The notes beneath the pieces were generated by a model, which was given only the letters and a program-made list of their open reading frames with translations, made no database searches and was not told the DNA's origin. A stretch of 64,000 bases of DNA from Planctomycetaceae bacterium (GTDB lineage: Bacteria > Planctomycetota > Planctomycetia > Pirellulales > Pirellulaceae): NCBI GenBank assembly GCA_002723275.1, contig PBNZ01000043.1:31093-95092 (forward strand). Reading direction: 5' to 3'. Both the position numbers and the translations under genes were made by a program. Below, one piece after another: positions 16,067-26,108 of the stretch. Positions within the stretch are counted from its first letter, which is position 1. Each line of letters starts with the position of its first letter.

Positions 16067-19000
16067 TTAAGATGGTCGCAACACTGATTTAACGGTTTCG
16101 ACGATTCGCTCCGGTGCTTGCTCGACGTCCGATAGCGTCATATAGATTGATTGTTCGTCAACGATCCGCAAGCGACCGTTGCTAGCCTTCACAAGCTGTC
16201 GTGCACGTCCCATATCGCTAAACAGCATGACCAGGTATTTCGATTCCATTTGGATCGTATGAACCTGCCAGAAAGCAGCATCGCTTTTGAGCTGAGCGAG
16301 TTCAAGCATTCGCTCGACCGGTTCTGGCGGCGTTCCGAAACGGTCCTCAAACTCCTGCCGCATCCCTTGGACTTCTTGATCACCCACACTTCGTGCAAGC
16401 CGTCGATAGAGATCGATTTTGGTGCGTAGATCCGCCACATATTGGCGAGGAATGTAGGCGGTCCCCGGCAATTCGATGTTGACCTCCGTATTCAATTTGG
16501 GGGGTAGCTTCCGCATACGACGAACTGCTGTCTCCAGTAATTGGCAGTACAGCTCGTAGCCAACCTGCGAGATATGGCCACTCTGTTGTGTCCCCAAGAC
16601 GTTCCCTGCCCCACGAATCTCCAGGTCCCGCATGGCAATCGAAAAGCCGGCTCCCATTTCACTGAATTCTTCGATCGCCCGCAGTCTTCTCGCCGCGTTC
16701 GGGTTCACCGATTTATTGGAGTCGACCAACATGTAGCAGTAAGCACGGTGTTTATAGCGACCGACGCGTCCCCGCAATTGATGCAGGTCAGCGAGACCGT
16801 ACCGATCGGCGTCGTCGATGAAGATGGTATTCGCATTGGGAATATCCAAGCCGCTTTCCACAATCGTGGTCGCCAACAACACGTCGAACCGATGGTTCAC
16901 AAAGTCGACCATGACTTGCTCAAGCTGCCCCTCTGCCATTTGCCCATGACCAATTCGAATCGAAGCTTCTGGCACGATGAACTGAAGTTTTTTCGCGAGT
17001 GCTTCGATATCATGCACTCGATTGTGGACAAAAAAGACCTGACCGTCACGATTCAACTCCCGCATGATCGCATTACGGATCAAATCATGACTCCAGCGAG
17101 TCACTCGAGTTTCAACTGCCACTCGATCTTCAGGAGCGGTTTCGAGATTTGAGATATCACGGATGCCAGTCAGCGACATATGGAGCGTCCGAGGAATGGG
17201 TGTCGCACTCAGGGTCAAGACATCAATCGTACTGCGAAGTGTCTTGAGCCGTTCCTTGACCTCAACTCCAAACCGTTGCTCTTCGTCGATAATCAGCAAA
17301 CCCAGATTGGTGAAATTCACATCTTTCGAGGCGAGTCGATGAGTCCCGATCACGATATCGACGTTGCCCTCTTGAAGCCCCTGCACGGTTTCCTTTTGTT
17401 CCTTGCCCGAACAAAAGCGACTTAACTTCTCGATCGTAAAGGGAAATTCAGACATCCGCTCACGAAACGTTTGATAATGTTGCTCAGCCAGAATGGTTGT
17501 CGGCACCAGAACGGCGACTTGATATCCGTTGTCGACAGCTTTGAAGGCCGCCCGCATTGCCAATTCGGTTTTGCCGAATCCAACGTCACCACAGATCAAA
17601 CGGTCCATCGGTCGAGACTTCTGCATATCGATTTTGATCGCCTCGACCGAGAGGAGCTGATCATCGGTTTCGGTGTAGGGGAACAACGCATCGAATTCCT
17701 GTTGCCATTCAGTATCAACCGTAAAGGCGATTCCCGGACGTGCTTCGCGTTCCGCCTGCAGATCCAGCAAGTCGGCTGCTAAATCTTCAACAGCAGCAGC
17801 GGCTGCCTTTTTCTGCCGGATCCAGTTCTTGCCGCCAATCGTCGCCAAGCGGGGGCGAGTTTTTCGGGCCCCAACATATTTCTGCACTAACTCGATCTTG
17901 GTCGCCGGCACAAAGATCTTGGTGCCGCCGTGAAATTCAATTTCGAGATGCTCTTCGACCTGTTCTTCTTTTCGGATCAACTGCAAACCACGATAACGGC
18001 CGATCCCGTGTGCGAGGTGAACGACCAGGTCGCCTTCGCGCAGATCAAGAAAACTCTCAATCGCCTTGGACGCACGATGACGCGAGGTTCGTCTTAACGG
18101 CGCGCGATGGAATAACTCATTACCGCTTACCACCAACACCTGCTCGTCGCTCAACCGAAAGCCCGACTTGAGTCTGCCGATCACATAGTGGATGCGATCG
18201 GCCGCCGCAATCTCCGTTGGAGCCAGAATTTCCTGCAGGCGACGGATCTCGGCCTGGGTCTCCGCCACCAGGTAGACTTCATACCCTTCCGCAATCGAAT
18301 CCAGTTCGTCGCGTACCCGAGCAATATCACCACTGAATCGCTCCACCGACTCGACCCGAAAACGCTCCATCAAGGATTCGCTTCCACTGGCAATCGCGGC
18401 CGCATAGACACAACCGAATTCACCAATGCGTTTCAATACGTCGTGATAACTGAATAACTCCTCGGGATCCTCTGTACGCTCCAGCAGGTGCTTGGCCTCG
18501 GCTTGAATCTGGTCGGGTTCGACCACCACGCAAAGACTACCCTCGGGCAGAAAATCAGTCAGATAGCCGTGCCCCTGCTGCTGTCCGCCAAGCACGGTAA
18601 TCTCGACCGATTCAAGCGATTCCAGACTGCGTTGCGTCGCCACATCAAAACGCCGAATCGATTCGATTTCGTCATCAAACAATTCGATCCTGACCGGGTC
18701 ATTCCAATCCCAGGCAAAGATGTCCAGAATGCCACCTCGCAGCGAAAACTCACCCGGCAGCTCGACCGCACTGGTCGCGTGGAAACGACTTTTAACCAGC
18801 CATTGAGTCAGCGATTCGACATCCAGATGGTCCCGATCGCGAATCAGGCGTGAATGCTTGAGGACGGTATCACGATCGGGCGACCGCTGCATCAAACTCT
18901 GAATGGAAGCCACGACAAAACCGGTGGGAGTCTCTCGCAGCAGTCGCTTGAGCGTCCGTAACCGATCACCGAAATTATCATCCTGTAAAACGGTTCCGGG

Positions 19001-19324
19001 CCGATTTTCCAACGCAGGGAAGACGGCGACCTGTTGGGTGGAAAAAAGTGCCAGATCATCAACCACATCATCCAATTCCGAAGAACGGGGTAGGACAATG
19101 AGTACAGGAGCAGGCTCAGACGCGTCTGCTAGAGCGGCAGCTGCGAGCGCGCAGGACGAGCCCCAGACTCCGTCGAGTGTCACTGTTTTTCCGGAGGTTA
19201 CTGCCTCCATCACTCGCGAGAAGCCCGCCTCGGCAATCACTCGTTGACGCAGTTGCTGAAGCCGCGCCGCCGTTGGCTCGATCTCTAAATTCGGCATTTT
19301 ATCGCGACTGTATTGTAGCGACAT
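16067..19324 (-). CDS. mfd: Transcription-repair coupling factor
   Basis: Mfd removes RNA polymerase stalled at DNA damage and recruits UvrA. The 1085-residue chain begins at ATG 19324; an upstream frame to 19465 adds 47 residues unlike the family. Seen in order: the UvrB-like N-terminal module with FPALENRP (about residues 95-110), the CarD-like RNA-polymerase interaction domain starting LVVHLAHGIGRYRGL (about 440), the Walker A GDVGFGKTELAMRAA (about 590), IIDEEQRFGVEVKERLK, LSATPIPRTLHMS, the helicase motif LRGRVGRYKHRAYCYML, and the C-terminal TRCF domain. Length is close to the E. coli protein (1148). It is downstream of the oxidoreductase gene (146-bp gap) on the same strand. Confidence 0.97.
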   Translation of the reverse strand: MSLQYSRDKMPNLEIEPTAARLQQLRQRVIAEAGFSRVMEAVTSGKTVTLDGVWGSSCALAAAALADASEPAPVLIVLPRSSELDDVVDDLALFSTQQVAVFPALENRPGTVLQDDNFGDRLRTLKRLLRETPTGFVVASIQSLMQRSPDRDTVLKHSRLIRDRDHLDVESLTQWLVKSRFHATSAVELPGEFSLRGGILDIFAWDWNDPVRIELFDDEIESIRRFDVATQRSLESLESVEITVLGGQQQGHGYLTDFLPEGSLCVVVEPDQIQAEAKHLLERTEDPEELFSYHDVLKRIGEFGCVYAAAIASGSESLMERFRVESVERFSGDIARVRDELDSIAEGYEVYLVAETQAEIRRLQEILAPTEIAAADRIHYVIGRLKSGFRLSDEQVLVVSGNELFHRAPLRRTSRHRASKAIESFLDLREGDLVVHLAHGIGRYRGLQLIRKEEQVEEHLEIEFHGGTKIFVPATKIELVQKYVGARKTRPRLATIGGKNWIRQKKAAAAAVEDLAADLLDLQAEREARPGIAFTVDTEWQQEFDALFPYTETDDQLLSVEAIKIDMQKSRPMDRLICGDVGFGKTELAMRAAFKAVDNGYQVAVLVPTTILAEQHYQTFRERMSEFPFTIEKLSRFCSGKEQKETVQGLQEGNVDIVIGTHRLASKDVNFTNLGLLIIDEEQRFGVEVKERLKTLRSTIDVLTLSATPIPRTLHMSLTGIRDISNLETAPEDRVAVETRVTRWSHDLIRNAIMRELNRDGQVFFVHNRVHDIEALAKKLQFIVPEASIRIGHGQMAEGQLEQVMVDFVNHRFDVLLATTIVESGLDIPNANTIFIDDADRYGLADLHQLRGRVGRYKHRAYCYMLVDSNKSVNPNAARRLRAIEEFSEMGAGFSIAMRDLEIRGAGNVLGTQQSGHISQVGYELYCQLLETAVRRMRKLPPKLNTEVNIELPGTAYIPRQYVADLRTKIDLYRRLARSVGDQEVQGMRQEFEDRFGTPPEPVERMLELAQLKSDAAFWQVHTIQMESKYLVMLFSDMGRARQLVKASNGRLRIVDEQSIYMTLSDVEQAPERIVETVKSVLRPS

Positions 19325-19470
19325 CGGCCCTATCGGTGAGCCCCATTTGGGGCCCCGATCTGCCAAATCAGCCCGCTCCTTTTCATAAAGTTGCCGTTGA
19401 GCTTTGACAACAAGGGTAGAGCAAAAGCAAATCACGGACTCGATTTGAGCTATCAACCGATCCAATTCGG

Positions 19471-20928
19471 CTAACCTTCCTTCATTTCACGTAGCTGCTT
19501 GGCCTGCCGATTTTTAACCAAACGAAGTTCCTTGGCATCTGGGAGACCCTTGTAGTAAAGATCTAAGGGAAAGCAGCCCGACAACAAACCGTTTCTAGGA
19601 GCCGTTGTGCAATCGCTGAAGGTTCTGCAAACCAGCTTTCGTCGCATTTCACCGTCACGGAGCGTATCCAACGGCAACTGCGGATAGGAGAGCACCATTC
19701 GCCCCAATCCGACATAATCGATCCAGCCTTTACGCACGACGGCCTGGGCCACCTGTGGAAGATAATCCTGCAAGTAGGTGTACCCGGTTCCGACCATCGG
19801 CATGTCAGGAACGGCCTGTTTGCACTCTCGAGCGGCGTGGATTTGACGCGCAACTCCAACCAGCGGATCTTCCGGCGGCTGATAACCGTCGGAGGGAGGA
19901 AAAATCGCTGGCCTTTGCACGTGCGGATTATAATAGGGGCTGCCGCAGGTAATATTGACCGCAATGACGCCCGCCTCTTGCAACTCTCGAATCAATTGAA
20001 TTGGCTCGGTCAGATCCTGTTTACTGGGATCGTTCGCATCGACGCCGAATCCGTAGGGATAGGGTTGACCATCTGGCCAGGCCATCGGCTGACCCACCTC
20101 GTGGCTCGTTTGGAAGGGCAACGTATCGAATACACTCAGGCGTACCACAATCGACAGATCGGGGCATTCCTGCTGGACGCGTTGAATGATCGTCTTGAGC
20201 AATCGAGTTCGGCCAGCGAATCCACCCCCAAAATCACCGGGGCGCGTCGTAGCACTCAAAAACTCATGTAACAGATAACCGTGGCAAGCCTTCACATCGA
20301 CGAATTGGTAACCAACCTCCTGCGCCAAGCGAGCCGCGACGACAAAATCATCGATCAGTCGATACAGATCATCATCACTCCAAACCACAGAGTCGTCCTG
20401 CGGATCGATGGAAAACTTTTTGTCGAGGAGTGGATGATGATAGGCAATTCGAGGTTCCAACTGCTTGTCATTGGGGCGGCAAAAGCGGCCTGAATGAGTC
20501 AATTGCAGGCCGATGACAAGATCATCACAGGAATCCGAGACTTCCCGATGTGCCTTCAACAGCTCTTCACGCAACGCAGCCAAGCCGGTCTTGTTCGAGG
20601 GTATCGCCAGGGTTTGCTGCGGATTAGCTCTTCCTGAAGGCTGAACTGCCGCAGCCTCTCCGCCCCAAATTAGTTTCGCTCCACTGAGGCCAAAATTTCG
20701 CCAGCGGCGCAAGGTGTATTCTGAGGGCGAACCATCGCGATTGGCATCCCAACCTTCCATGGGATGGATGACCCATCGATTTCCAACGCGATGGGAACCG
20801 ATCTGTCCCGGTTCAGCGAGTGGAGACTCGTCTGCCATCAAGATTTGATCATCAACCGGCAGATCAATTCCTAATTCTTGCAGCCTGGCACAAAAATCGT
20901 GAACAGATTTCAGTTTAGTAATTTTCAT
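19471..20928 (-). CDS. Old-Yellow-Enzyme-like FMN oxidoreductase
   Basis: A 485-residue TIM-barrel flavoprotein of the NADH:flavin oxidoreductase family. Visible features: WVIHPMEGWDANRDGSPSE (FMN-site start, about residues 52-70), LIWGGEAAAV, the LQLTHSGRF strand with the His that binds the ligand or flavin, CHGYLLHEFLSATTR after the active-site strand, and a C-terminal half with GTGYTYLQDYLPQ and YVGLGRMVLSYP. A cysteine pair near the end (CRTFSDCTTAPRNGL) resembles the iron-sulfur linker region of 2,4-dienoyl-CoA reductase relatives, but the full four-cysteine cluster and the second NADPH domain are missing. The substrate is not deducible. Its ATG directly abuts the stop codon of the cstA-like gene, so the two are co-transcribed. 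Confidence 0.85.
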   Translation of the reverse strand: MKITKLKSVHDFCARLQELGIDLPVDDQILMADESPLAEPGQIGSHRVGNRWVIHPMEGWDANRDGSPSEYTLRRWRNFGLSGAKLIWGGEAAAVQPSGRANPQQTLAIPSNKTGLAALREELLKAHREVSDSCDDLVIGLQLTHSGRFCRPNDKQLEPRIAYHHPLLDKKFSIDPQDDSVVWSDDDLYRLIDDFVVAARLAQEVGYQFVDVKACHGYLLHEFLSATTRPGDFGGGFAGRTRLLKTIIQRVQQECPDLSIVVRLSVFDTLPFQTSHEVGQPMAWPDGQPYPYGFGVDANDPSKQDLTEPIQLIRELQEAGVIAVNITCGSPYYNPHVQRPAIFPPSDGYQPPEDPLVGVARQIHAARECKQAVPDMPMVGTGYTYLQDYLPQVAQAVVRKGWIDYVGLGRMVLSYPQLPLDTLRDGEMRRKLVCRTFSDCTTAPRNGLLSGCFPLDLYYKGLPDAKELRLVKNRQAKQLREMKEG

Positions 20929-22815
20929 CTATCGACCAGGCGAAGAAGATGCGGATTCTTGAGAGCTGGCAGTCGCAGGCTTCGTGGGGGGCGGTAACGC
21001 TTCTTCTAACACACCTTTAACTTTCGGCCATAGCAGAATAGCTTCGACAAAAATCCAAATCTGTAAACCCATGATCGATACACCAAAGGCGACCAACAGA
21101 TAATTGGACGGCGCGGCGCCCAACCCCAGCCAGCCTGTTTGCGAGTTGAACAGATTCCACAACATGGCCCAGGCGGGCATGACCATCATCAACAACATCG
21201 GCACAGCGGCGAACCAGACCGGCTTGCCGCGGCGCCACAGATAAAAGACCGTCACCAAGAGTGCCAGTCCTGCCAAGACTTGGTTCGTCGCGCCGAACAG
21301 CGGCCACAGAATCAGGCCTCCTGTCCCGATCCCTTTAGGACCGGGAATCATCGCAACGACAAAAGCCAGAATCAATGCTGTCGCGGTGGCGACATACTTG
21401 TTCTGAAGAGCCTCAATGCCCATGGTGGCCCCCAGTTCCTGAACGACATAGCGTTGCAGTCGGGTGGCAGTATCCAACGTCGTTGCGGCAAAACTTGCCA
21501 CCAGCACCGCTACAATTCCAACTCCGAAGGGTAAGGCAATGCCAATCGCCGACAGAAAGTTTGCACCACCTTGGACAAATGCACTGACCTTATCGGCAAG
21601 GCCATAATTCGCCCATCCGCCAACGGTCAACTCTTCGCCTGACGCATCCACGGTCGTCACGATTTGGCTTTGGTACTTGCTCTCCCAGGCCGCTCGCCCT
21701 GTGAGTAATCCATCAGAACCACTTTCCGGAACGCCCATCCCGAGTCCAGCACAACAGGCCAAGATCACAATCACCGCTAACGCGCCTTCCAACAACATCG
21801 CTCCATAACCAACATATTGAGCGTCCGTCTCGCGTTCGATTTGCTTGCTACTGGTACCGCTACTGACCAGGCAATGAAAACCACTGATCGCGCCGCAGGC
21901 AATCGTGATGAACAAGAAGGGCATGATTGGTGGCGCGTCGAGAGGTCTCTCATCGACCGGTACAACGGCAGGGGCACTTGCGACCAGATCAGCCGTCCCG
22001 GTAAAGCTGGCAACCATGAGCCCCAAGACCAGCAGACTCAGCGCCAACACCAGTTGATGGCTGTTGATGTAATCACGAGGCTGCATCAATACCCAAACCG
22101 GTAGGACAGAAGCGAAGAAGCAATAGATCAATAGAATCACCGTCCAAGCGACCACCGGCGAGACGGGCAAACTAGCAGGCAGGTGAATGGGCAGATAGAA
22201 GGTACCGATGTAGATCGCAGCATACATCAATGCGAGAGCTACCAGAGAAGGAATCAAAAGACTGCCACTACGACGATGCACCAAAAAGGCGATGACGATG
22301 GCAATCGGAATCTCGATCCATACCGACAGGACGGATTCAGGATAGATACTGAAAATGGAGGCGATGACGAGCCCAAAAATGGCGAGCACGATCGTTAATG
22401 CAAAGAACAGAATGATGAGAAACAGCAGTTTCGCTCGAGGAGAAATCAGCCGGCCGGCAACTTCACCCACCGTCTGCCCTCGATTTCGCAGACTGACCAT
22501 CAGCGCACCGAAGTCATGCACCGCGCCGATGAAGATGGAGCCAAAGACAACCCACAGCAGAGCGGGCAACCAGCCCCAAAATACGGCAATTGCGGGTCCG
22601 ACGATCGGCCCAGTACCCGCGATACTCGTAAAATGATGCCCAAAAATAACTTCGCGTTTCGTAGGGACGAAATCGACGTCATCCTGGAGCTGGCAACTTG
22701 GCACTTCTGCATCTGCGGAGACGTTGAAAATCCGTCGCGAAAGCCAACGACCGTAGGTATTATAAGCGATGATGAAACCGGCGAACGACGCCAGGGCAAC
22801 CAATAGCGTACTCAT
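20929..22815 (-). CDS. cstA: Carbon-starvation protein CstA family transporter
   Basis: A 628-residue inner-membrane protein with about 16 predicted helices. The family signatures are clear: YNTYGRWLSRRIF near the N-terminus, FGHHFTSIAGTGPIVGPAIA (about residues 59-78), FWGWLPALLWVVFGSIFIGA, HDFGALMVSLRNRG, and FHCLVSSGTSSKQIERE. In E. coli CstA and BtsT import peptides or pyruvate, induced by carbon starvation. The E. coli proteins are about 700 residues; this one is shorter at the C-terminus and ends in a Ser/Pro-rich tail. The oxidoreductase gene follows with no gap, an uncommon partner. Confidence 0.93.
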   Translation of the reverse strand: MSTLLVALASFAGFIIAYNTYGRWLSRRIFNVSADAEVPSCQLQDDVDFVPTKREVIFGHHFTSIAGTGPIVGPAIAVFWGWLPALLWVVFGSIFIGAVHDFGALMVSLRNRGQTVGEVAGRLISPRAKLLFLIILFFALTIVLAIFGLVIASIFSIYPESVLSVWIEIPIAIVIAFLVHRRSGSLLIPSLVALALMYAAIYIGTFYLPIHLPASLPVSPVVAWTVILLIYCFFASVLPVWVLMQPRDYINSHQLVLALSLLVLGLMVASFTGTADLVASAPAVVPVDERPLDAPPIMPFLFITIACGAISGFHCLVSSGTSSKQIERETDAQYVGYGAMLLEGALAVIVILACCAGLGMGVPESGSDGLLTGRAAWESKYQSQIVTTVDASGEELTVGGWANYGLADKVSAFVQGGANFLSAIGIALPFGVGIVAVLVASFAATTLDTATRLQRYVVQELGATMGIEALQNKYVATATALILAFVVAMIPGPKGIGTGGLILWPLFGATNQVLAGLALLVTVFYLWRRGKPVWFAAVPMLLMMVMPAWAMLWNLFNSQTGWLGLGAAPSNYLLVAFGVSIMGLQIWIFVEAILLWPKVKGVLEEALPPPTKPATASSQESASSSPGR

Positions 22816-23074
22816 AGATTCTCCCGCAGCTAAAACCTACAATCTACTTTCATAATAACACGCTGCGAAAGCGAGAGACAGCGTCCCACGGAGCCGGATT
22901 CCTCGCGAGCTCCCAGTCGGGAAAGCTTCAGAAGGGCTGGAGGCCCTGACAGGCATCCGCTCGGTTCACACTGGGGGCCCCCCATGGATCCGGATGCCAG
23001 AGTCGGGATGCAGGGTCGGGACCTACCGTCGGCGACTGGCTGATCTATAATGTTCGCTCCAGATCGTCGCAGAT
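22816..23074. promoter_or_regulatory. Divergent intergenic region; -10 box for thioredoxin reductase gene
   Basis: On the plus strand a perfect TATAAT lies at 23046-23051, which would give a 5' leader of about 17 bases before the ATG at 23075. I see no matching -35. A GC-rich palindromic patch (GGGGGCCCCCC) lies at about 22975-22985. Confidence 0.45.
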
Positions 23075-24151
23075 ATGAAAGGAACCCTGCAGTTGCCAGA
23101 ACATGTAGTCATCATCGGCAGCGGACCCGCTGGTTGGTCGGCCGCCATCTACGCCGCCCGTGCAAATCTCAAACCCTTGCTATTCGAGGGAACTTTACAT
23201 CCAGAAATGATTCCTTTGGGGCAACTCGCCTTCACGACCGAAGTTGAGAATTTCGCGGGCTTTCCCGCCGGGAACGTACGAGCCTTCGTCGAGAGTGCGG
23301 TGGACAAGGAACGGCATTACAATCTGCCGCCGGCACCGGAGGGACATACCAAGGATGGCCAACCGCATTATGCAGTCCAGGGCGTCGAATTGATGGAGCT
23401 CATGAAACAGCAGGCTCTAAATTTTGGCACACGCGTAGTCGGTGACGATATCGTGGATGTCGACTTTTCGTCACGCCCGCTGAAAGTAAACCCAGCGAGC
23501 AATGAACCGGTGGAAACCGAAACCGTGATTATTGCGACGGGTGCTCGAGCCAATTACCTGGGCTTACCCTCGGAAGAGGCATTCAAGAATCGTGGCGTCA
23601 GTGCTTGTGCCGTTTGCGATGGAGCTCTTCCTCGTTTCCGTAATGTTCCAGTTGTCGTGGTGGGCGGTGGTGATTCCGCCATCGAGGAAGCCAGCTACCT
23701 GGCTAAATATGCCTCCGTCGTCCATCTCATCCATCGCCGTGACGAACTTCGCGCGTCAAAAATCATGCAGCAACGAGCCTTTGACGATCCCAAAATCGAC
23801 ATCGTCTGGAATAGCCAAGTCGATGAGGTTCTTGGTAATGACACCGATGGGTTGACCGCGGTAAAGCTCAAAGATACCCAAGACGGATCATTTCGGGAAC
23901 TCGAAGCGCAGGGCATGTTTCTCGCCATTGGACACACGCCCAACACCGAATTCCTGCACGGCAAACTGGAAATGAACGAGAGTGGCTATATCAAATGGAC
24001 AGAGCCTTTCCGCACGATCACAAGTGTTGAAGGCGTTTACGCAGCAGGTGACGTCGCCGACGATTATTACCGGCAGGCGATTACGTCTGCAGGAACCGGC
24101 TGCATGGCTGCGTTGGATGCAGAGCGTTATCTCGCATCGAAAGGTTTGTAA
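23075..24151 (+). CDS. trxB: Thioredoxin reductase
   Basis: A 358-residue FAD/NADPH enzyme that reduces thioredoxin. It shows the FAD motif [20 protein letters not shown] (about residues 11-30), the redox pair CAVC (residues 178-181) in the NADPH domain, [20 protein letters not shown] for NADPH, the HRRDELRAS phosphate-binding patch, and the C-terminal [26 protein letters not shown] split by its usual spacing. It is about 35 residues longer than the E. coli enzyme; the extra part is mainly an insertion at about residues 78-98 ([17 protein letters not shown]). Start ATG 23075 is supported by the TATAAT 24 bases upstream, leaving little room for a ribosome binding site. The transporter gene follows 109 bases later. 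Confidence 0.95.
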   Translation: MKGTLQLPEHVVIIGSGPAGWSAAIYAARANLKPLLFEGTLHPEMIPLGQLAFTTEVENFAGFPAGNVRAFVESAVDKERHYNLPPAPEGHTKDGQPHYAVQGVELMELMKQQALNFGTRVVGDDIVDVDFSSRPLKVNPASNEPVETETVIIATGARANYLGLPSEEAFKNRGVSACAVCDGALPRFRNVPVVVVGGGDSAIEEASYLAKYASVVHLIHRRDELRASKIMQQRAFDDPKIDIVWNSQVDEVLGNDTDGLTAVKLKDTQDGSFRELEAQGMFLAIGHTPNTEFLHGKLEMNESGYIKWTEPFRTITSVEGVYAAGDVADDYYRQAITSAGTGCMAALDAERYLASKGL

Positions 24152-24260
24152 AATCATTTTCGAGTGGGATCGCAAGCCGAAATATCGTATCGTACGCACC
24201 AACCAGGTCGGATCGAAAATCCACAAAACAGGCAACACCCCATAAGGCGGCGAGGAATTT

Positions 24261-26036
24261 ATGACTCACTCGGACTCGAAGGTCGAAACCGATCGCAGGA
24301 TGCTCGAAGAGGCACAATTCAAAGGCTCGGTCGGCAAGATCAGCGCCTACGCAAAACTATCCGGCCCGGGTTGGTTGCAGAGCGCAATCACGCTTGGAGG
24401 TGGTTCGCTGGCCAGCAGTCTTTTCCTGGGGATTCTCGGGGGCTACACGTTGTTGTGGGTTCAGCCGTTCGCCATGATTCTGGGAATCATTATGTTGAGT
24501 GCGATTGGCTATGTCACGCTCTCAACCGGCAAGCGACCGTTTCACGCGATACGAGACCATGTGAATCCCGCTCTCGCCTGGGGTTGGGCTTTGGCTGTGG
24601 CGGCTGCCAACATTGTGTGGTGCATGCCTCAATTCTCACTCGCCTACGGCGTTGTTAGCCAGAATCTACTGCCCGGCATGTTCGGTTCTGAAGGAGCGAT
24701 CACGCAAGCGGGCGGCGAGAACGGTAACTACCTGAGTATGGCCATTGTTTCTGGCTCGTTGCTCGTCATTTGCACCGCGATTACGTGGAGCTATGACCGT
24801 GGCGGCTGGGGCATCAAGATGTACGAACGACTTTTGAAGATTCTCGTCGCCTTGATCGTCTTATGTTTCTTCGGGGTGGTCGGTGTCTTAACTGCCCAAG
24901 GCGTGATTGATTGGGGTGCTGTATCGCGAGGTATTATTCCCGACTTCGGCCAATTCTGGCGACCGGCAGCCAGTTTCACACCCTTGTTGGAGCAACTGGA
25001 CGAATCGTCTCGGGAATACTGGAGCAAGCTAATTGTTTCGAAACAACAAGATGTCTTGTTTAGTGCCGCGGCCACGGCGGTTGGCATCAACATGACCTTC
25101 CTCTTCCCCTACACGCTTCTCAAGAAAGGCTGGACACGCGAGTTTCGTGGTTTAACGACCTTCGACCTCTCGACCGGCATGTTCATTCCTTACGTCCTGG
25201 CAACGGGATGCGTTGTCATCGCAGCAGCCGCCCAATTCCACACAAACGTTACGGAAGATTTCTCAGTTGTCGACGGCAAACTTGTTGCCCCAGCAGATTT
25301 GGCAGGTGCCTACGATGGATTGCTGATGGATCGCCTCCATGCGAAAGATCCATCTACGAAAGATTCGCTCAACAATGCAGCCCCGGCAGACGCTGCTAAC
25401 GTGAAGGCAGAGATGCTGAACACATTTTTGGCCGAGAGTGGTATGCCCGAGCAACATATTGCGGCGGCATTGGTCAATCGCAAGGCCAAACATCTCTCCG
25501 GTGCCTTGGCGCCTTTGACCGGCCCCTTTATCGCAGACATCGTCTTTGGTCTAGGTGTTCTCGCTATGGCGCTTTCGACCATTTCGTTGCTGATGCTCAT
25601 CTCAGGTTTTGTATTCTGTGAGATGTTCGGCTTCGAGCTGGGCGGTACGGCCCATCGCTGTGGAACATTGATTGCGGGAATCTTTGGTGCCTTCGGACCC
25701 TATCTTTGGAGCGGCGCATCGTTTTACCTCGCAGTCCCAACCTCCGTCTTTGGCTTGGCCCTGTTGCCGTTTGCCTACATCACGTTCTTCCTGCTCATGA
25801 ACCAAAAGTCCTTGTTAGGCGACGATATCCCCAAGGGCGGTTCGCGATTAGTCTGGAACGCTCTGATGTTGTTGGCAGCTTCCACCGCAACCGCAGCCAG
25901 TCTCTACGTGGTCTACAGCAAGACGCAAGGATATTTTGGTTCCGGTTGGTTTGGGCTCGGTGGCATCGCAGCTCTGTTGCTGCTGATTATCGTCGTGCAT
26001 TTCGGCAAAAGCAAAACAAAGGACGCAGTGGCTTAA
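24261..26036 (+). CDS. Nramp-fold membrane transporter with altered metal site
   Basis: A 591-residue inner-membrane protein with about 11-12 helices. The first helix reads SGPGWLQSAITLGGGSLASS (about residues 33-52), which aligns with the Nramp helix-1 pattern GPG...DPGN but has LGGGS where DPGN should be. Helix 6 reads GINMTFLFPYTLLKKGW where Nramp proteins have the metal-binding MPH motif. So the fold is Nramp-like, but the canonical Asp/Asn/Met/His metal ligands are absent. A long loop of about 100 residues (about 340-410) rich in Ala and Asp separates two helices. ATG 24261 is preceded by AGGCGGCGAGGA. Substrate unknown; a divalent-metal role should not be assumed. Annotated relatives may be called 'divalent metal cation transporter'. 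Confidence 0.8.
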   Translation: MTHSDSKVETDRRMLEEAQFKGSVGKISAYAKLSGPGWLQSAITLGGGSLASSLFLGILGGYTLLWVQPFAMILGIIMLSAIGYVTLSTGKRPFHAIRDHVNPALAWGWALAVAAANIVWCMPQFSLAYGVVSQNLLPGMFGSEGAITQAGGENGNYLSMAIVSGSLLVICTAITWSYDRGGWGIKMYERLLKILVALIVLCFFGVVGVLTAQGVIDWGAVSRGIIPDFGQFWRPAASFTPLLEQLDESSREYWSKLIVSKQQDVLFSAAATAVGINMTFLFPYTLLKKGWTREFRGLTTFDLSTGMFIPYVLATGCVVIAAAAQFHTNVTEDFSVVDGKLVAPADLAGAYDGLLMDRLHAKDPSTKDSLNNAAPADAANVKAEMLNTFLAESGMPEQHIAAALVNRKAKHLSGALAPLTGPFIADIVFGLGVLAMALSTISLLMLISGFVFCEMFGFELGGTAHRCGTLIAGIFGAFGPYLWSGASFYLAVPTSVFGLALLPFAYITFFLLMNQKSLLGDDIPKGGSRLVWNALMLLAASTATAASLYVVYSKTQGYFGSGWFGLGGIAALLLLIIVVHFGKSKTKDAVA

Positions 26037-26108
26037 TGACGACCCGTTCAGGTGCATCGTTAACCGATGCACCGACGTCTCGTCTAAACCCTACGATCAA
26101 GGAATTGC

